Assembly (NCBI GenBank): GCA_947176485.1
Contig: CAMWQS010000018.1
Span: forward strand, 1-16,934
Reading direction: 5' to 3'
DNA length: 16,934 nucleotides
From: an uncultured Clostridia bacterium
Lineage (GTDB): Bacteria; Bacillota; Clostridia; Christensenellales; Borkfalkiaceae
Each line of letters opens with the position of its first letter. Position 1 is the stretch's first letter. Both the position numbers and the translations under genes were made by a program. The notes beneath the pieces were generated by a model, which was given only the letters and a program-made list of their open reading frames with translations, ran no database searches and was not told where the DNA came from. Shown here one piece after another: positions 6,104 through 13,138 of the stretch.

Positions 6104-7254
6104 GCGACGACATAACAAAGTTATACGTCGTTGACTTGAACGATAAAAACGGACTGCTTCACGCAGTCCTTAAAACGGGCGATACTTTGACCACTCCGAC
6201 GGAGGGGCAAATGCTAATTAATATCGACGGAGTTTCGATTAACTCCAAGCCGCGGCGCGACGGGCGTTTTCAAGGTTACGTTACCGAGAGCGACGGCAAG
6301 CGCTATTTTTACGGCAAAAGCCGTGAAGAAGTTGCGGCAAAAATCACCACTTACTTAAAGGAGGCACACACACCTAAACGAAAAGCACATGCAAAAAAGT
6401 TGCCGACGTTCGGCGAGTTCTACGAAAAATGGCTCGACCTATACAAAAAGCCAAATTTGAAGCCGTCCTCGATACAGAATATCGTTGACACCTTAAAACC
6501 CGCGCTTGCAAAATTTGCGGCCGTGCAGCTCGACAAGATAACGACAGACGACGTGCAAGAGCTGCTTTTATCGATTAACGCGCCTTCAGCGCGGACAAAG
6601 TGCAAAGTAAACCTAAATCAAGTATTCACCAAGGCGCAAAAAAGCGGGCTTATTAAAATAAACCCGTGCGATAATTTGGAGATTAAGAAGCATAAAGATA
6701 AGCACGTCGAAGGGCTTACGCCCGCACAGCAGCTGCAATTTATAGAATTTACTTCTGGGAGCAAGTATTCGTTGCTTTTTCGCTTTATGCTTGCGACGGG
6801 CGTCAGAGTGGGGGAAGCTCTCGCGCTGTACAAGTCTGACGTGGACTTCACGGCGCGCTCGGTATCAATTACCAAAGACGTTGTTTTTATCAGCGGGAAA
6901 CGGATAGAGCAACCGCCCAAGACAGAAGCTGCAGTCCGCACCTTGCCATTATCGGAAGAATTATGCGCGGAGTTGCGAGAGCTGCCCGACGGGTTGCTTT
7001 TCCCGTACACTTACAACGCCGTGCGGCTTGCGATAGAGAAAATCGAAAAGCAGCTCGCGTTTAAGGTTACGGCGCACGTTCTTCGGCATACTTATTCGGA
7101 TAGGCTCGAAGAAGCCGGCATTCCGCCGAAAGTTAAACAGTACCTTATGGGGCACGCGAAGCTTGACACCACGCAAAACAAGTACACCGAGGCGCAGAAG
7201 CACTACGTGGACGCCCATTCAGAGGCTATCAGACGATTATTTGACACTAAATAA
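6100..7254 (+). CDS. Tyrosine integrase/recombinase of the phage element
   Basis: Product of 384 aa, phage-integrase family. Residues about 52-88 (RRDGRFQGYV to the AAKI segment) resemble an AP2-like arm-binding domain; 102-190 are the SAM-like core-binding domain; 205-384 are catalytic. The active-site set is complete: Arg236 (TGVRVGEA), Lys274, His326-x-x-Arg329 (HVLRH), His352 (MGHAKLDTT) and the nucleophile Tyr362 (NKYTEA). The start overlaps the repressor stop as ATGA, so the two are made from one transcript. It would catalyse site-specific insertion and excision of the element, most likely at the tRNA-Val gene 95 bp downstream. The first 50 residues lie ahead of the arm domain and are unusual for the family; no excisionase gene is recognised nearby. 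Confidence 0.92.
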   Translation: MSDDITKLYVVDLNDKNGLLHAVLKTGDTLTTPTEGQMLINIDGVSINSKPRRDGRFQGYVTESDGKRYFYGKSREEVAAKITTYLKEAHTPKRKAHAKKLPTFGEFYEKWLDLYKKPNLKPSSIQNIVDTLKPALAKFAAVQLDKITTDDVQELLLSINAPSARTKCKVNLNQVFTKAQKSGLIKINPCDNLEIKKHKDKHVEGLTPAQQLQFIEFTSGSKYSLLFRFMLATGVRVGEALALYKSDVDFTARSVSITKDVVFISGKRIEQPPKTEAAVRTLPLSEELCAELRELPDGLLFPYTYNAVRLAIEKIEKQLAFKVTAHVLRHTYSDRLEEAGIPPKVKQYLMGHAKLDTTQNKYTEAQKHYVDAHSEAIRRLFDTK

Positions 7255-7288
7255 CGCCCGTTTTTGACACTTGCGGAGCGGAAAAACG

Positions 7289-7324
7289 GCAAAATAAAAG
7301 CCCGTACCGGCAAGGATACGGGCT
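7289..7324 (-). terminator. Intrinsic terminator downstream of tRNA-Val
   Basis: A perfect 8-bp stem (7299-7306 with 7317-7324, AGCCCGTA) and 10-nt loop are followed on the minus strand by TTTTATTTTG. It begins 24 nt past the tRNA 3' end and would stop tRNA transcripts before they run antisense into the integrase. The plus strand has no T-tract after the hairpin, so it does not serve the integrase. Confidence 0.72.
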
Positions 7325-7348
7325 AAATTCGCGCAAAAATCGCGGTTT

Positions 7349-7425
7349 TGGTGGGAACAAATGGGCTCGAACCATCGACCTCTTGCATGTCAAGCAAGCG
7401 CTCTGACCAACTGAGCTATGCCCCC
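7349..7425 (-). tRNA. tRNA-Val (anticodon GAC)
   Basis: A full 77-nt cloverleaf with encoded CCA. The acceptor stem is GGGGGCA with TGTTCCC (two G-U pairs) and discriminator A; D stem GCTC/GAGC; anticodon stem CTTGC/GCAAG around loop TTGACAT; T stem GATGG/CCATT with loop TTCGAGC. The anticodon GAC (complement of 7389-7391) reads Val codons GUC and GUU. It is the likely attachment gene of the integrated element, since the integrase gene ends near its 3' side. Confidence 0.95.
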
Positions 7426-7436
7426 GAACGGATATT

Positions 7437-7466
7437 ATTATAACATTCACGCCGTATCTTTGGCAA
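7437..7466 (-). promoter_or_regulatory. Promoter of tRNA-Val
   Basis: On the minus strand, TTGCCA (7461-7466, five of six matches) and TATAAT (7437-7442) lie 18 bp apart; transcription would start about 5 nt before the mature tRNA. An 8-bp inverted repeat (TATCTTTG 7455-7462, CAAAGATA 7476-7483) overlaps the -35 box. Confidence 0.7.
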
Positions 7467-7521
7467 GTGTTTTTGCAAAGATAGGGCAATATTTAAAATA
7501 TAAACTTGTTCGGCGATAAGG

Positions 7522-7550
7522 TTGAAATTTTTCGGGGCAAATGATATAAT
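7522..7550 (+). promoter_or_regulatory. Consensus promoter of cyuA
   Basis: TTGAAA (7522-7527) and TATAAT (7545-7550) are 17 bp apart, with an extended -10 TG at 7542-7543. The start site would be near 7557, giving a leader of about 19 nt. This shows that a TTG at 7522, in frame with the gene, is a -35 box and not the start codon. Confidence 0.85.
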
Positions 7551-7575
7551 TAAAAAAAACGCAAAGGCGCTTACT

Positions 7576-8865
7576 ATGGATAAACGTATTTACAACGGAT
7601 ATATTAAAATTTTAGAGGAAGAGCTGCTCCCCGCGATGGGTTGCACGGAACCAATTTCGGTTGCATACGCAGCCGCTTTGTCGAGGGACACGCTAGGTGC
7701 CGTGCCCGATAAAGTGGAAATTTCCGTAAGCGGAAACATACTTAAAAACGTAAAGAGCGTGGTCGTTCCGAACACGGGCGGAATGAAGGGCGTGAACTCT
7801 GCCGCGGCGGCGGGAATAGTTGCCGGCGTTGCCGAAAAAAAGCTCGAAGTTATTTCCGTAGTTACCGAAGAAGACAAGAAGAAAATTCTTGCCTACCTTA
7901 AAACGGCGGAGTTTTCCATCGAGCAGTCGCAGTCGGGCTGTATCTTCGATATAAGCGTACGCGTCAGCAAAGGACAGGACAGCGCGCTCGTAAGAATTGC
8001 GGGGCATCACACGAACGTAGTTTTAATTAAAAAGAACGATAAGGACGTTTTAAACCTCAATTTCCAGTCCGAAGAAGCGGCGTGCTGTGCGGACAGAAAG
8101 CTTCTTTCCGTAGACAAAATTTTAAAATTTGCCGACTGCGTGAAAATTGCCGACGTGGAAGGAATTATCAAAAGGCAGATTTCTTACAATACCGCGATAG
8201 CGGAAGAGGGGCTTAAAAACGATTACGGCGCAAAGGTGGGCAAAGTGCTTTTGGGCGCGTTCGGCGAAGGCGTGCATAACCGCGCCAAAGCGACCGCGGC
8301 GGCGGGCTCGGACGCAAGAATGAACGGGTGCAGCTTGCCCGTAGTCATAGTTTCGGGCAGCGGCAACCAAGGAATGACGGCTTCGCTTCCCGTAATCGAG
8401 TACGCAAAACACCTTAAAGTCAGCGAGGAAAAGCTTATCCGTGCGCTGGTCGTGTCCGACCTTATTACCATTCACCTTAAAACGGGCATAGGCAGGCTTT
8501 CGGCTTATTGCGGAGCGGTAAGCGCGGGCTGCGGCGCGGGCGCGGGCGTGTGCTATTTGTACGGCGGCGGTTACGACGAGGTGTCGCGCACTATCGTCAA
8601 CGCGCTTGCGATAAATTCGGGCGTAATATGCGACGGGGCAAAATCAAGCTGTGCGGGCAAAATCGCGTCTGCGGTAGAGGCGGGGCTTTTGGGCTTTGAA
8701 ATGTCCCGTAACGGCAGCGGCTTCGTCGGCGGGGACGGCATACTCGAGGACGGGGTAGAAAGCACCATTGACAACGTCGGCGATATAGCACGCGTGGGTA
8801 TGCGTGAAACCGACGAGGAGATAATAAGACTGATGATAAAAAACGCGAAAAAACGCGTTAATTAG
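7576..8865 (+). CDS. cyuA: L-cysteine desulfidase (UPF0597 / serine dehydratase alpha-like family)
   Basis: Product of 429 aa. Proteins of this family (E. coli YhaM/CyuA, archaeal L-cysteine desulfidase) break L-cysteine into pyruvate, ammonia and sulfide in the cytoplasm with an oxygen-sensitive iron-sulfur cluster. The hallmark GCTEP carries Cys23, the expected catalytic cysteine. Cys352 and Cys359 in ICDGAKSSC have the 7-residue spacing of the known cluster ligands, and Cys312 or Cys319 in YCGAVSAGC would supply the third. Length is normal and no residue is missing. The ATG at 7576 is chosen because AAAGG lies 8 nt upstream and a consensus promoter sits between it and the longer TTG alternative. 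The gene stands alone between its own promoter and terminator, divergent from tRNA-Val; no cysteine transporter or regulator gene is adjacent. Confidence 0.87.
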   Translation: MDKRIYNGYIKILEEELLPAMGCTEPISVAYAAALSRDTLGAVPDKVEISVSGNILKNVKSVVVPNTGGMKGVNSAAAAGIVAGVAEKKLEVISVVTEEDKKKILAYLKTAEFSIEQSQSGCIFDISVRVSKGQDSALVRIAGHHTNVVLIKKNDKDVLNLNFQSEEAACCADRKLLSVDKILKFADCVKIADVEGIIKRQISYNTAIAEEGLKNDYGAKVGKVLLGAFGEGVHNRAKATAAAGSDARMNGCSLPVVIVSGSGNQGMTASLPVIEYAKHLKVSEEKLIRALVVSDLITIHLKTGIGRLSAYCGAVSAGCGAGAGVCYLYGGGYDEVSRTIVNALAINSGVICDGAKSSCAGKIASAVEAGLLGFEMSRNGSGFVGGDGILEDGVESTIDNVGDIARVGMRETDEEIIRLMIKNAKKRVN

Positions 8866-8934
8866 GGTATATAGTCGATTGCGAAAATTACCCTTAAAAA
8901 GATTGTGCAAAACGGTACTATTTTTAAATAAAAC

Positions 8935-8968
8935 AGGCGCGGAAGGAAATATCCGCGCCTTATTTTTT
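8935..8968 (+). terminator. Strong intrinsic terminator of cyuA
   Basis: A perfect 9-bp GC-rich stem (AGGCGCGGA 8935-8943, complement 8952-8960) with 8-nt loop is followed by TATTTTTTAT. It lies 70 bp past the cyuA stop and separates it from the metallopeptidase genes. Confidence 0.88.
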
Positions 8969-8990
8969 ATAAAATATTTTATAAAAAGTG

Positions 8991-9029
8991 TTGACTGTAA
9001 ACCCTTTGGTCTGTTAAAGTATATATAAT
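8991..9029 (+). promoter_or_regulatory. Probable promoter region of the M60 peptidase genes
   Basis: TTGACT at 8991-8996 is a good -35 box. A matching -10 is unclear: TAAAGT (9015-9020) lies at an 18-bp spacing, while a perfect TATAAT (9024-9029) lies 27 bp away, too far for ordinary use. Either the weaker -10 is used or the TATAAT promoter depends on an activator. The gene starts 77 bp further on, with a GGAGA ribosome binding site at 9096-9100. Confidence 0.45.
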
Positions 9030-9105
9030 ATAGTAAAACGAAATTTTTCAATTTGCGAGGCCACATAGCGGTTGGGAAATTAATACTTAAATTTCGGAGA
9101 TTATT

Positions 9106-12100
9106 ATGGCAGAAAAAGAGACGAAAACCCCTAAGAACAACGCGAAGGTTGAAGAAGCGGAGGCAAAGCCCGAAAAGGTGAAAAAGGAAAAGCCCGCAAA
9201 AGAGGCTAAACAGAAGGAAGGGGGCAACTCTGCGTTTAAGGCGAAGGTTGCCGCAATCGTCAAGACCGACAATTTTAAAATTTTCGGTATTATAGCGGTA
9301 TCCCTTTTGCTGGTACTTGTGCTTTCGTTAAGCCTCGTTTTCGGTACGATGTCGTGTAATCCGGGACTTTCCGACGGGCTTGATTATACCCCCGTTGACG
9401 CGATAAATTACGATTACGGCAGGTTTGACGACGACAAAAACTTCGATACGACCGACGTCGACAAGGATTGGTCGGGTGTAAAGTCCACGGCTGTAACCGG
9501 CGGATACGACAAGGGAACCGCCCTCGCGCAGCAGACGTCCCAGGTGCTCGGCACGGTTGATAAAATAATAAAACCCGTAGAGGGAACGGCAGACGAAAAA
9601 GCAACTTACGGCGTAAAAGAATACCCGAAGTACGGCAGTAGTCTTAAAAACTACACGGCTGCGGAAAGAGACGCCATTTTTGAAGAAAGCACGGCGCTTT
9701 TGCCTGCAGCAACCTGGAGGTCCAAGGGCATATACAACGGTATAGATTCCGAGGGCTATCTTATAAAGAACGGCGCCAGAGTTGCGGACGAAAAGGGCGG
9801 ATATAAAAAGCTTTACGCACATACTTCGTCAACCACGTTGTACGGCGGCGGGCTTTCGGACGACGAGCCCCGTATCATCAAACAGCTTACGGTAAAAACC
9901 CATATGAAGCTTGCTTCTACCAACATAACGGGTTTATATGCGCCCGCAGGCGAAGTAATAAGAATTGATTTATCCAAAAGCGACTACCAAAATTGCGGTG
10001 GATTGAGAATATATATCGGTCAGAACTATAACCTTGACCAACAAGTTGCAATGGAAAAGTCGGGCGACGGAATAAAGGGCACCGGTTTAAACCGTATGAC
10101 CGATATTCTTAGTTGCTACGCGCTTAACGATGCCAGCAAAAACGTTATAGATAACGGCGACGGTACGGTTACCGCATACGTCGGTTCTTTCCTCGGCGGA
10201 CCTATTTACTTCCGCCCGATAAATAACGGCGTCGTACGCACCGTTACCATAAAGTTTACGGGTGCCGTAAGGTATCAGAACTTTATCCTTGGCGTAACCA
10301 CACCCGAAGAGTATGAATTGGATAAGGCGTCAACCGCGCCCTATTTCGACTTGGAGGTTTTCGACGCGATTCGTTTTACCACGCATAAATATGCTGCGTC
10401 GGGCGGGCTTGCCCTGAAAGATTATACCTATGAGAATTGCACGGACGCGGCAATTCTGTGGGATAAGATTGCAGAGGTTTCCACTCGCGTCGGAGCAAAC
10501 GGACTTTCCGGATCGAGCGCACCCGTATACGTAATAGGCGACTGCTACATAGCGGCGGGCGCGGCGTTTGCCAACCCCGGCCGTAACGGCGTCGTATGCC
10601 CGCCGAGCTGGCTTGCCGAGGCGTTGAATTATAAAAACTTCGTAAACGGCGGCTGTTGGGGAACGATGCACGAGTATAACCACTGCTGGCAGGGCTACGG
10701 CGTAAGTAATAACGGAGAAGTTACTAACAACGCAACGACGCTTATTTCTTATTCGCTGTACACAAGAATTTCCCAAGGCAGAACGGCTGCTACGGGTTGG
10801 GGCAACGGCGGTTGGAACAGATTCACCGACCCTTCCAAAGCTTTGGCGGACTTTTTGCAACAAAGCGCATCGGGCAATAAATGCTTCGATTTACCGTTAT
10901 ACGCAACCCTTCTTCATAATATAGGTCAGGAGAATTTCGTTAAGGCGGCGCACGGCGGCAGTTATATGGATAATCTTGTCAACGCAACCCACTACGATAT
11001 GTCGTATTATTTCAGAGACCTTATGAATTTCGGAGTAGGCGACTCGTACTCAGCCGGCGGCACTATTGCGCAATCGCAAATAGACTCGGCAAATGAAAAA
11101 AATTATCCTATGTTCGTGCCCGTATCTTCCGTATACCAGGTGGGAAGAAGTATCATTTACGATAACGAAAAGCAGTATATAACCACTGCACAGCCCTACG
11201 CTTACGGCAACGGCGAGTTCGTTATGGACTTCAACAATCATAATAATTTCAGTGAAGGCAAATTCGTAAGCAAGAGCCTCGTAATTCCCGACGGCATCAC
11301 GGCTAAGGTCGTAAGCGTAACCCAGCCCCAAAACGGTACGGTTGAATTACTTGACGATAATCAGGTAAAATACACGCCCAAGAGCGGAGAGGACGGACTT
11401 TATTCGGGCAACTTCAGGGTAACGCTTAGACTTATTAAGGACGATTTGAGATTTATTATAGAGGACGTAGACCTCGTTATCAACCTTAAACAGTCTGTGA
11501 ACACTACCATGACCAGAACTACGTATATTTACGAGGAAGGCAAAACGCCCGACCCCGCAAGCGTTTTAAACGCTGATAAAACGGCGTTTGATTTCGGTGA
11601 ATATAAAGAAACCGAAACTATAAAGAACGTGTGCGCACAGGAAGTTAACACCGCAATGTGGGCTACGGGAAGAAATTACTACGACGCAGTGTACAGCGAT
11701 AAAAGTACCAATTATAAAGTGGTGCCGGTAAATCAAACGCTGCAGACTATGGAAGGCGTTTTATACTTCTCAAGCCCGTCAACAGTTCGTTTTAAGCTGA
11801 GGGGTAGGGGCAGAGCCACGCTGTATCTATCGTACGATAGGGGCAAAACCTGGACGGACGCTTTAACACTCGAAAGACCGCAATCGGATAAGGGCGACCT
11901 TGGATACTCCGTCTGCGACCAGTTCAGAGAACACGAGTTTACCACACGCAACAACGCCGTTTACTATAAAGTAGTACATTTGGTTAAGGCTGAGGGAAAC
12001 TACTTCGGCGTAGGTTTTTCCGTTAAACAGGCAGACGGAACTTTCTCTGAATACAGCCATGCAACGGCAATTCCTACTTCGCAAATAGATTTATACGAAG

Positions 12101-13065
12101 CCGTTAATGCGGAAAGTGCCAAGAAGTTTGAAACCGATTACTTCTTCGAGAATGAATATAAGTATAGCTATACGAAAGAAGATAAGGTTTGGGCAGCGGG
12201 ACAGAAAATGATTTCTTGCAACCGCGACTCTTGGGATAATGATCAGCAAATTAAGAACTTATTTGACGGCGACGTAAATACGTACTACCATTCGAAGGCC
12301 GGTGAGGCTAATTATATCACCGAAGAAAACCCGTTTGAGCTTATAGTCGATATGAATTCCGTGCGAAGGGTTAACCGCGTTACATTCAACGGATACAGAG
12401 GCAACGTCGGCAACAACGGTATGGTTAAAACCTTTAAAATTTACGGCAGCGTTAACGGTACTGCCGACGAAGATTGGTTCCTCGTAACCGAGCAAACCGA
12501 TTCGCCGGCTAACAGCAAAACGATGGTGTTTAACTTCGATACCGTTGAGATGAGGTATTACAAGCTCGTAGTTACCAAAACCGACAACGGCAGATACTTC
12601 GCAATGAAGAGCATCGTATTTTCGAATTACGTATCTTACGGCGGCGGAAAATTGGTTGCGTCCAACGACTTCAACGTAAGGTATATAACGGCTAAAAACA
12701 GCCAAGGCTGGTCTACGGAAAACGTACTTTGCACTTTCGGTATTATTTATACTGCGAATGCCGGTGACAGCATTGAATACCACTTTACGGGAACGAGGTT
12801 CGCATACTCTGCTTACCGCTCGCAGGAATACGGCACGGTTGATATCTATATTGACGGTAAGCTGGTAGCCGAGGACGTCAGCTTGTCGGAGGATAATTAT
12901 CAAGGTGCTTCTTACGCCCTCTACGACTATTTCAACGTCGCGGGTTCGGCGGGCTCGCTTGCTTATATCTATACCGGCGACGCGCTTGAAAATAAGGAGC
13001 ATACGGTTAAAATCGTCGGCAAAAGCGGCAAGTTCAACTTGGATAGCTTCGTTTATTGGAACTAA
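9106..13065 (+). CDS. Membrane-anchored M60-like zinc metallopeptidase with carbohydrate-binding domains (putative mucinase), paralog 1
   Basis: Product of 1319 aa. Residues 1-58 are a Lys/Glu-rich cytoplasmic tail and 59-80 a membrane helix, so the rest faces outward. The M60/enhancin-like domain spans about 270-600: a beta-rich part with LYAPAGEVIRI near 277, then HEYNH at 522-526 and Glu538 (HExxH-x11-E), which bind zinc and catalyse. A cadherin/Ig-like domain follows at about 725-800, a PA14-like domain at about 880-980, an F5/8 type C (CBM32-like) domain at about 1035-1172 and a galactose-binding-like beta sandwich to the C-terminus. Family members cleave mucins and other O-glycoproteins, so host glycoprotein degradation is likely; the exact substrate is not predictable. 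There is no LPXTG signal. A GGAGA ribosome binding site supports the start. A close paralog follows 73 bp downstream. Confidence 0.88.
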   Translation: MAEKETKTPKNNAKVEEAEAKPEKVKKEKPAKEAKQKEGGNSAFKAKVAAIVKTDNFKIFGIIAVSLLLVLVLSLSLVFGTMSCNPGLSDGLDYTPVDAINYDYGRFDDDKNFDTTDVDKDWSGVKSTAVTGGYDKGTALAQQTSQVLGTVDKIIKPVEGTADEKATYGVKEYPKYGSSLKNYTAAERDAIFEESTALLPAATWRSKGIYNGIDSEGYLIKNGARVADEKGGYKKLYAHTSSTTLYGGGLSDDEPRIIKQLTVKTHMKLASTNITGLYAPAGEVIRIDLSKSDYQNCGGLRIYIGQNYNLDQQVAMEKSGDGIKGTGLNRMTDILSCYALNDASKNVIDNGDGTVTAYVGSFLGGPIYFRPINNGVVRTVTIKFTGAVRYQNFILGVTTPEEYELDKASTAPYFDLEVFDAIRFTTHKYAASGGLALKDYTYENCTDAAILWDKIAEVSTRVGANGLSGSSAPVYVIGDCYIAAGAAFANPGRNGVVCPPSWLAEALNYKNFVNGGCWGTMHEYNHCWQGYGVSNNGEVTNNATTLISYSLYTRISQGRTAATGWGNGGWNRFTDPSKALADFLQQSASGNKCFDLPLYATLLHNIGQENFVKAAHGGSYMDNLVNATHYDMSYYFRDLMNFGVGDSYSAGGTIAQSQIDSANEKNYPMFVPVSSVYQVGRSIIYDNEKQYITTAQPYAYGNGEFVMDFNNHNNFSEGKFVSKSLVIPDGITAKVVSVTQPQNGTVELLDDNQVKYTPKSGEDGLYSGNFRVTLRLIKDDLRFIIEDVDLVINLKQSVNTTMTRTTYIYEEGKTPDPASVLNADKTAFDFGEYKETETIKNVCAQEVNTAMWATGRNYYDAVYSDKSTNYKVVPVNQTLQTMEGVLYFSSPSTVRFKLRGRGRATLYLSYDRGKTWTDALTLERPQSDKGDLGYSVCDQFREHEFTTRNNAVYYKVVHLVKAEGNYFGVGFSVKQADGTFSEYSHATAIPTSQIDLYEAVNAESAKKFETDYFFENEYKYSYTKEDKVWAAGQKMISCNRDSWDNDQQIKNLFDGDVNTYYHSKAGEANYITEENPFELIVDMNSVRRVNRVTFNGYRGNVGNNGMVKTFKIYGSVNGTADEDWFLVTEQTDSPANSKTMVFNFDTVEMRYYKLVVTKTDNGRYFAMKSIVFSNYVSYGGGKLVASNDFNVRYITAKNSQGWSTENVLCTFGIIYTANAGDSIEYHFTGTRFAYSAYRSQEYGTVDIYIDGKLVAEDVSLSEDNYQGASYALYDYFNVAGSAGSLAYIYTGDALENKEHTVKIVGKSGKFNLDSFVYWN

Positions 13066-13081
13066 TTGATTTATTTGAATA

Positions 13082-13112
13082 AGAGCGTTGCGAAATAAAT
13101 TAGCAACGCTCT
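13082..13112 (+). other. Hairpin between the two M60 genes, weak or leaky terminator
   Basis: A perfect 10-bp stem (AGAGCGTTGC 13082-13091, complement 13103-13112) with an 11-nt loop lies 16 bp past the first stop. What follows (CCGTATTTACC) is no real T-tract, so it is more likely a partial terminator, mRNA 3'-end stabiliser or processing site than a full stop. No promoter is evident before the second gene, which suggests read-through. Confidence 0.55.
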
Positions 13113-13138
13113 CCGTATTTACCTAATAGGAGCTTTAA

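Larger units (their letters stand above)
1..7349. mobile_element. Integrated inovirus-like (filamentous phage) element, left end not in window
   Basis: This region groups a Zot/pI-type ATPase, a run of small membrane proteins with basic tails, a large signal-peptide/C-terminal-anchor protein, an S24-type repressor and a tyrosine integrase beside a tRNA. The gene set and order match the temperate inovirus plan: a structural/assembly operon facing away from a repressor-integrase module. The right edge is set by inference at the tRNA-Val 3' end. The left edge is not visible: no copy of the tRNA 3' end occurs in the first 160 bases, and replication initiator and ssDNA-binding genes, which such phages need, are absent. 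The element is therefore probably longer than 7.3 kb. No secretin gene is seen, as expected for a host without an outer membrane. An inovirus-related satellite or a degraded prophage would be alternatives, but every reading frame is intact. Confidence 0.75.

Noticed and set aside
7522..7575. TTG-initiated 18-residue extension of the cysteine desulfidase
   Set aside because: The TTG is the -35 box of a consensus promoter, whose start site lies downstream of it.
9340..9360. Lipobox at the Cys after the M60 membrane helix
   Set aside because: The residues before Cys84 (GTMSC) do not fit a lipobox, and a 58-residue charged tail precedes the helix, unlike a lipoprotein signal.
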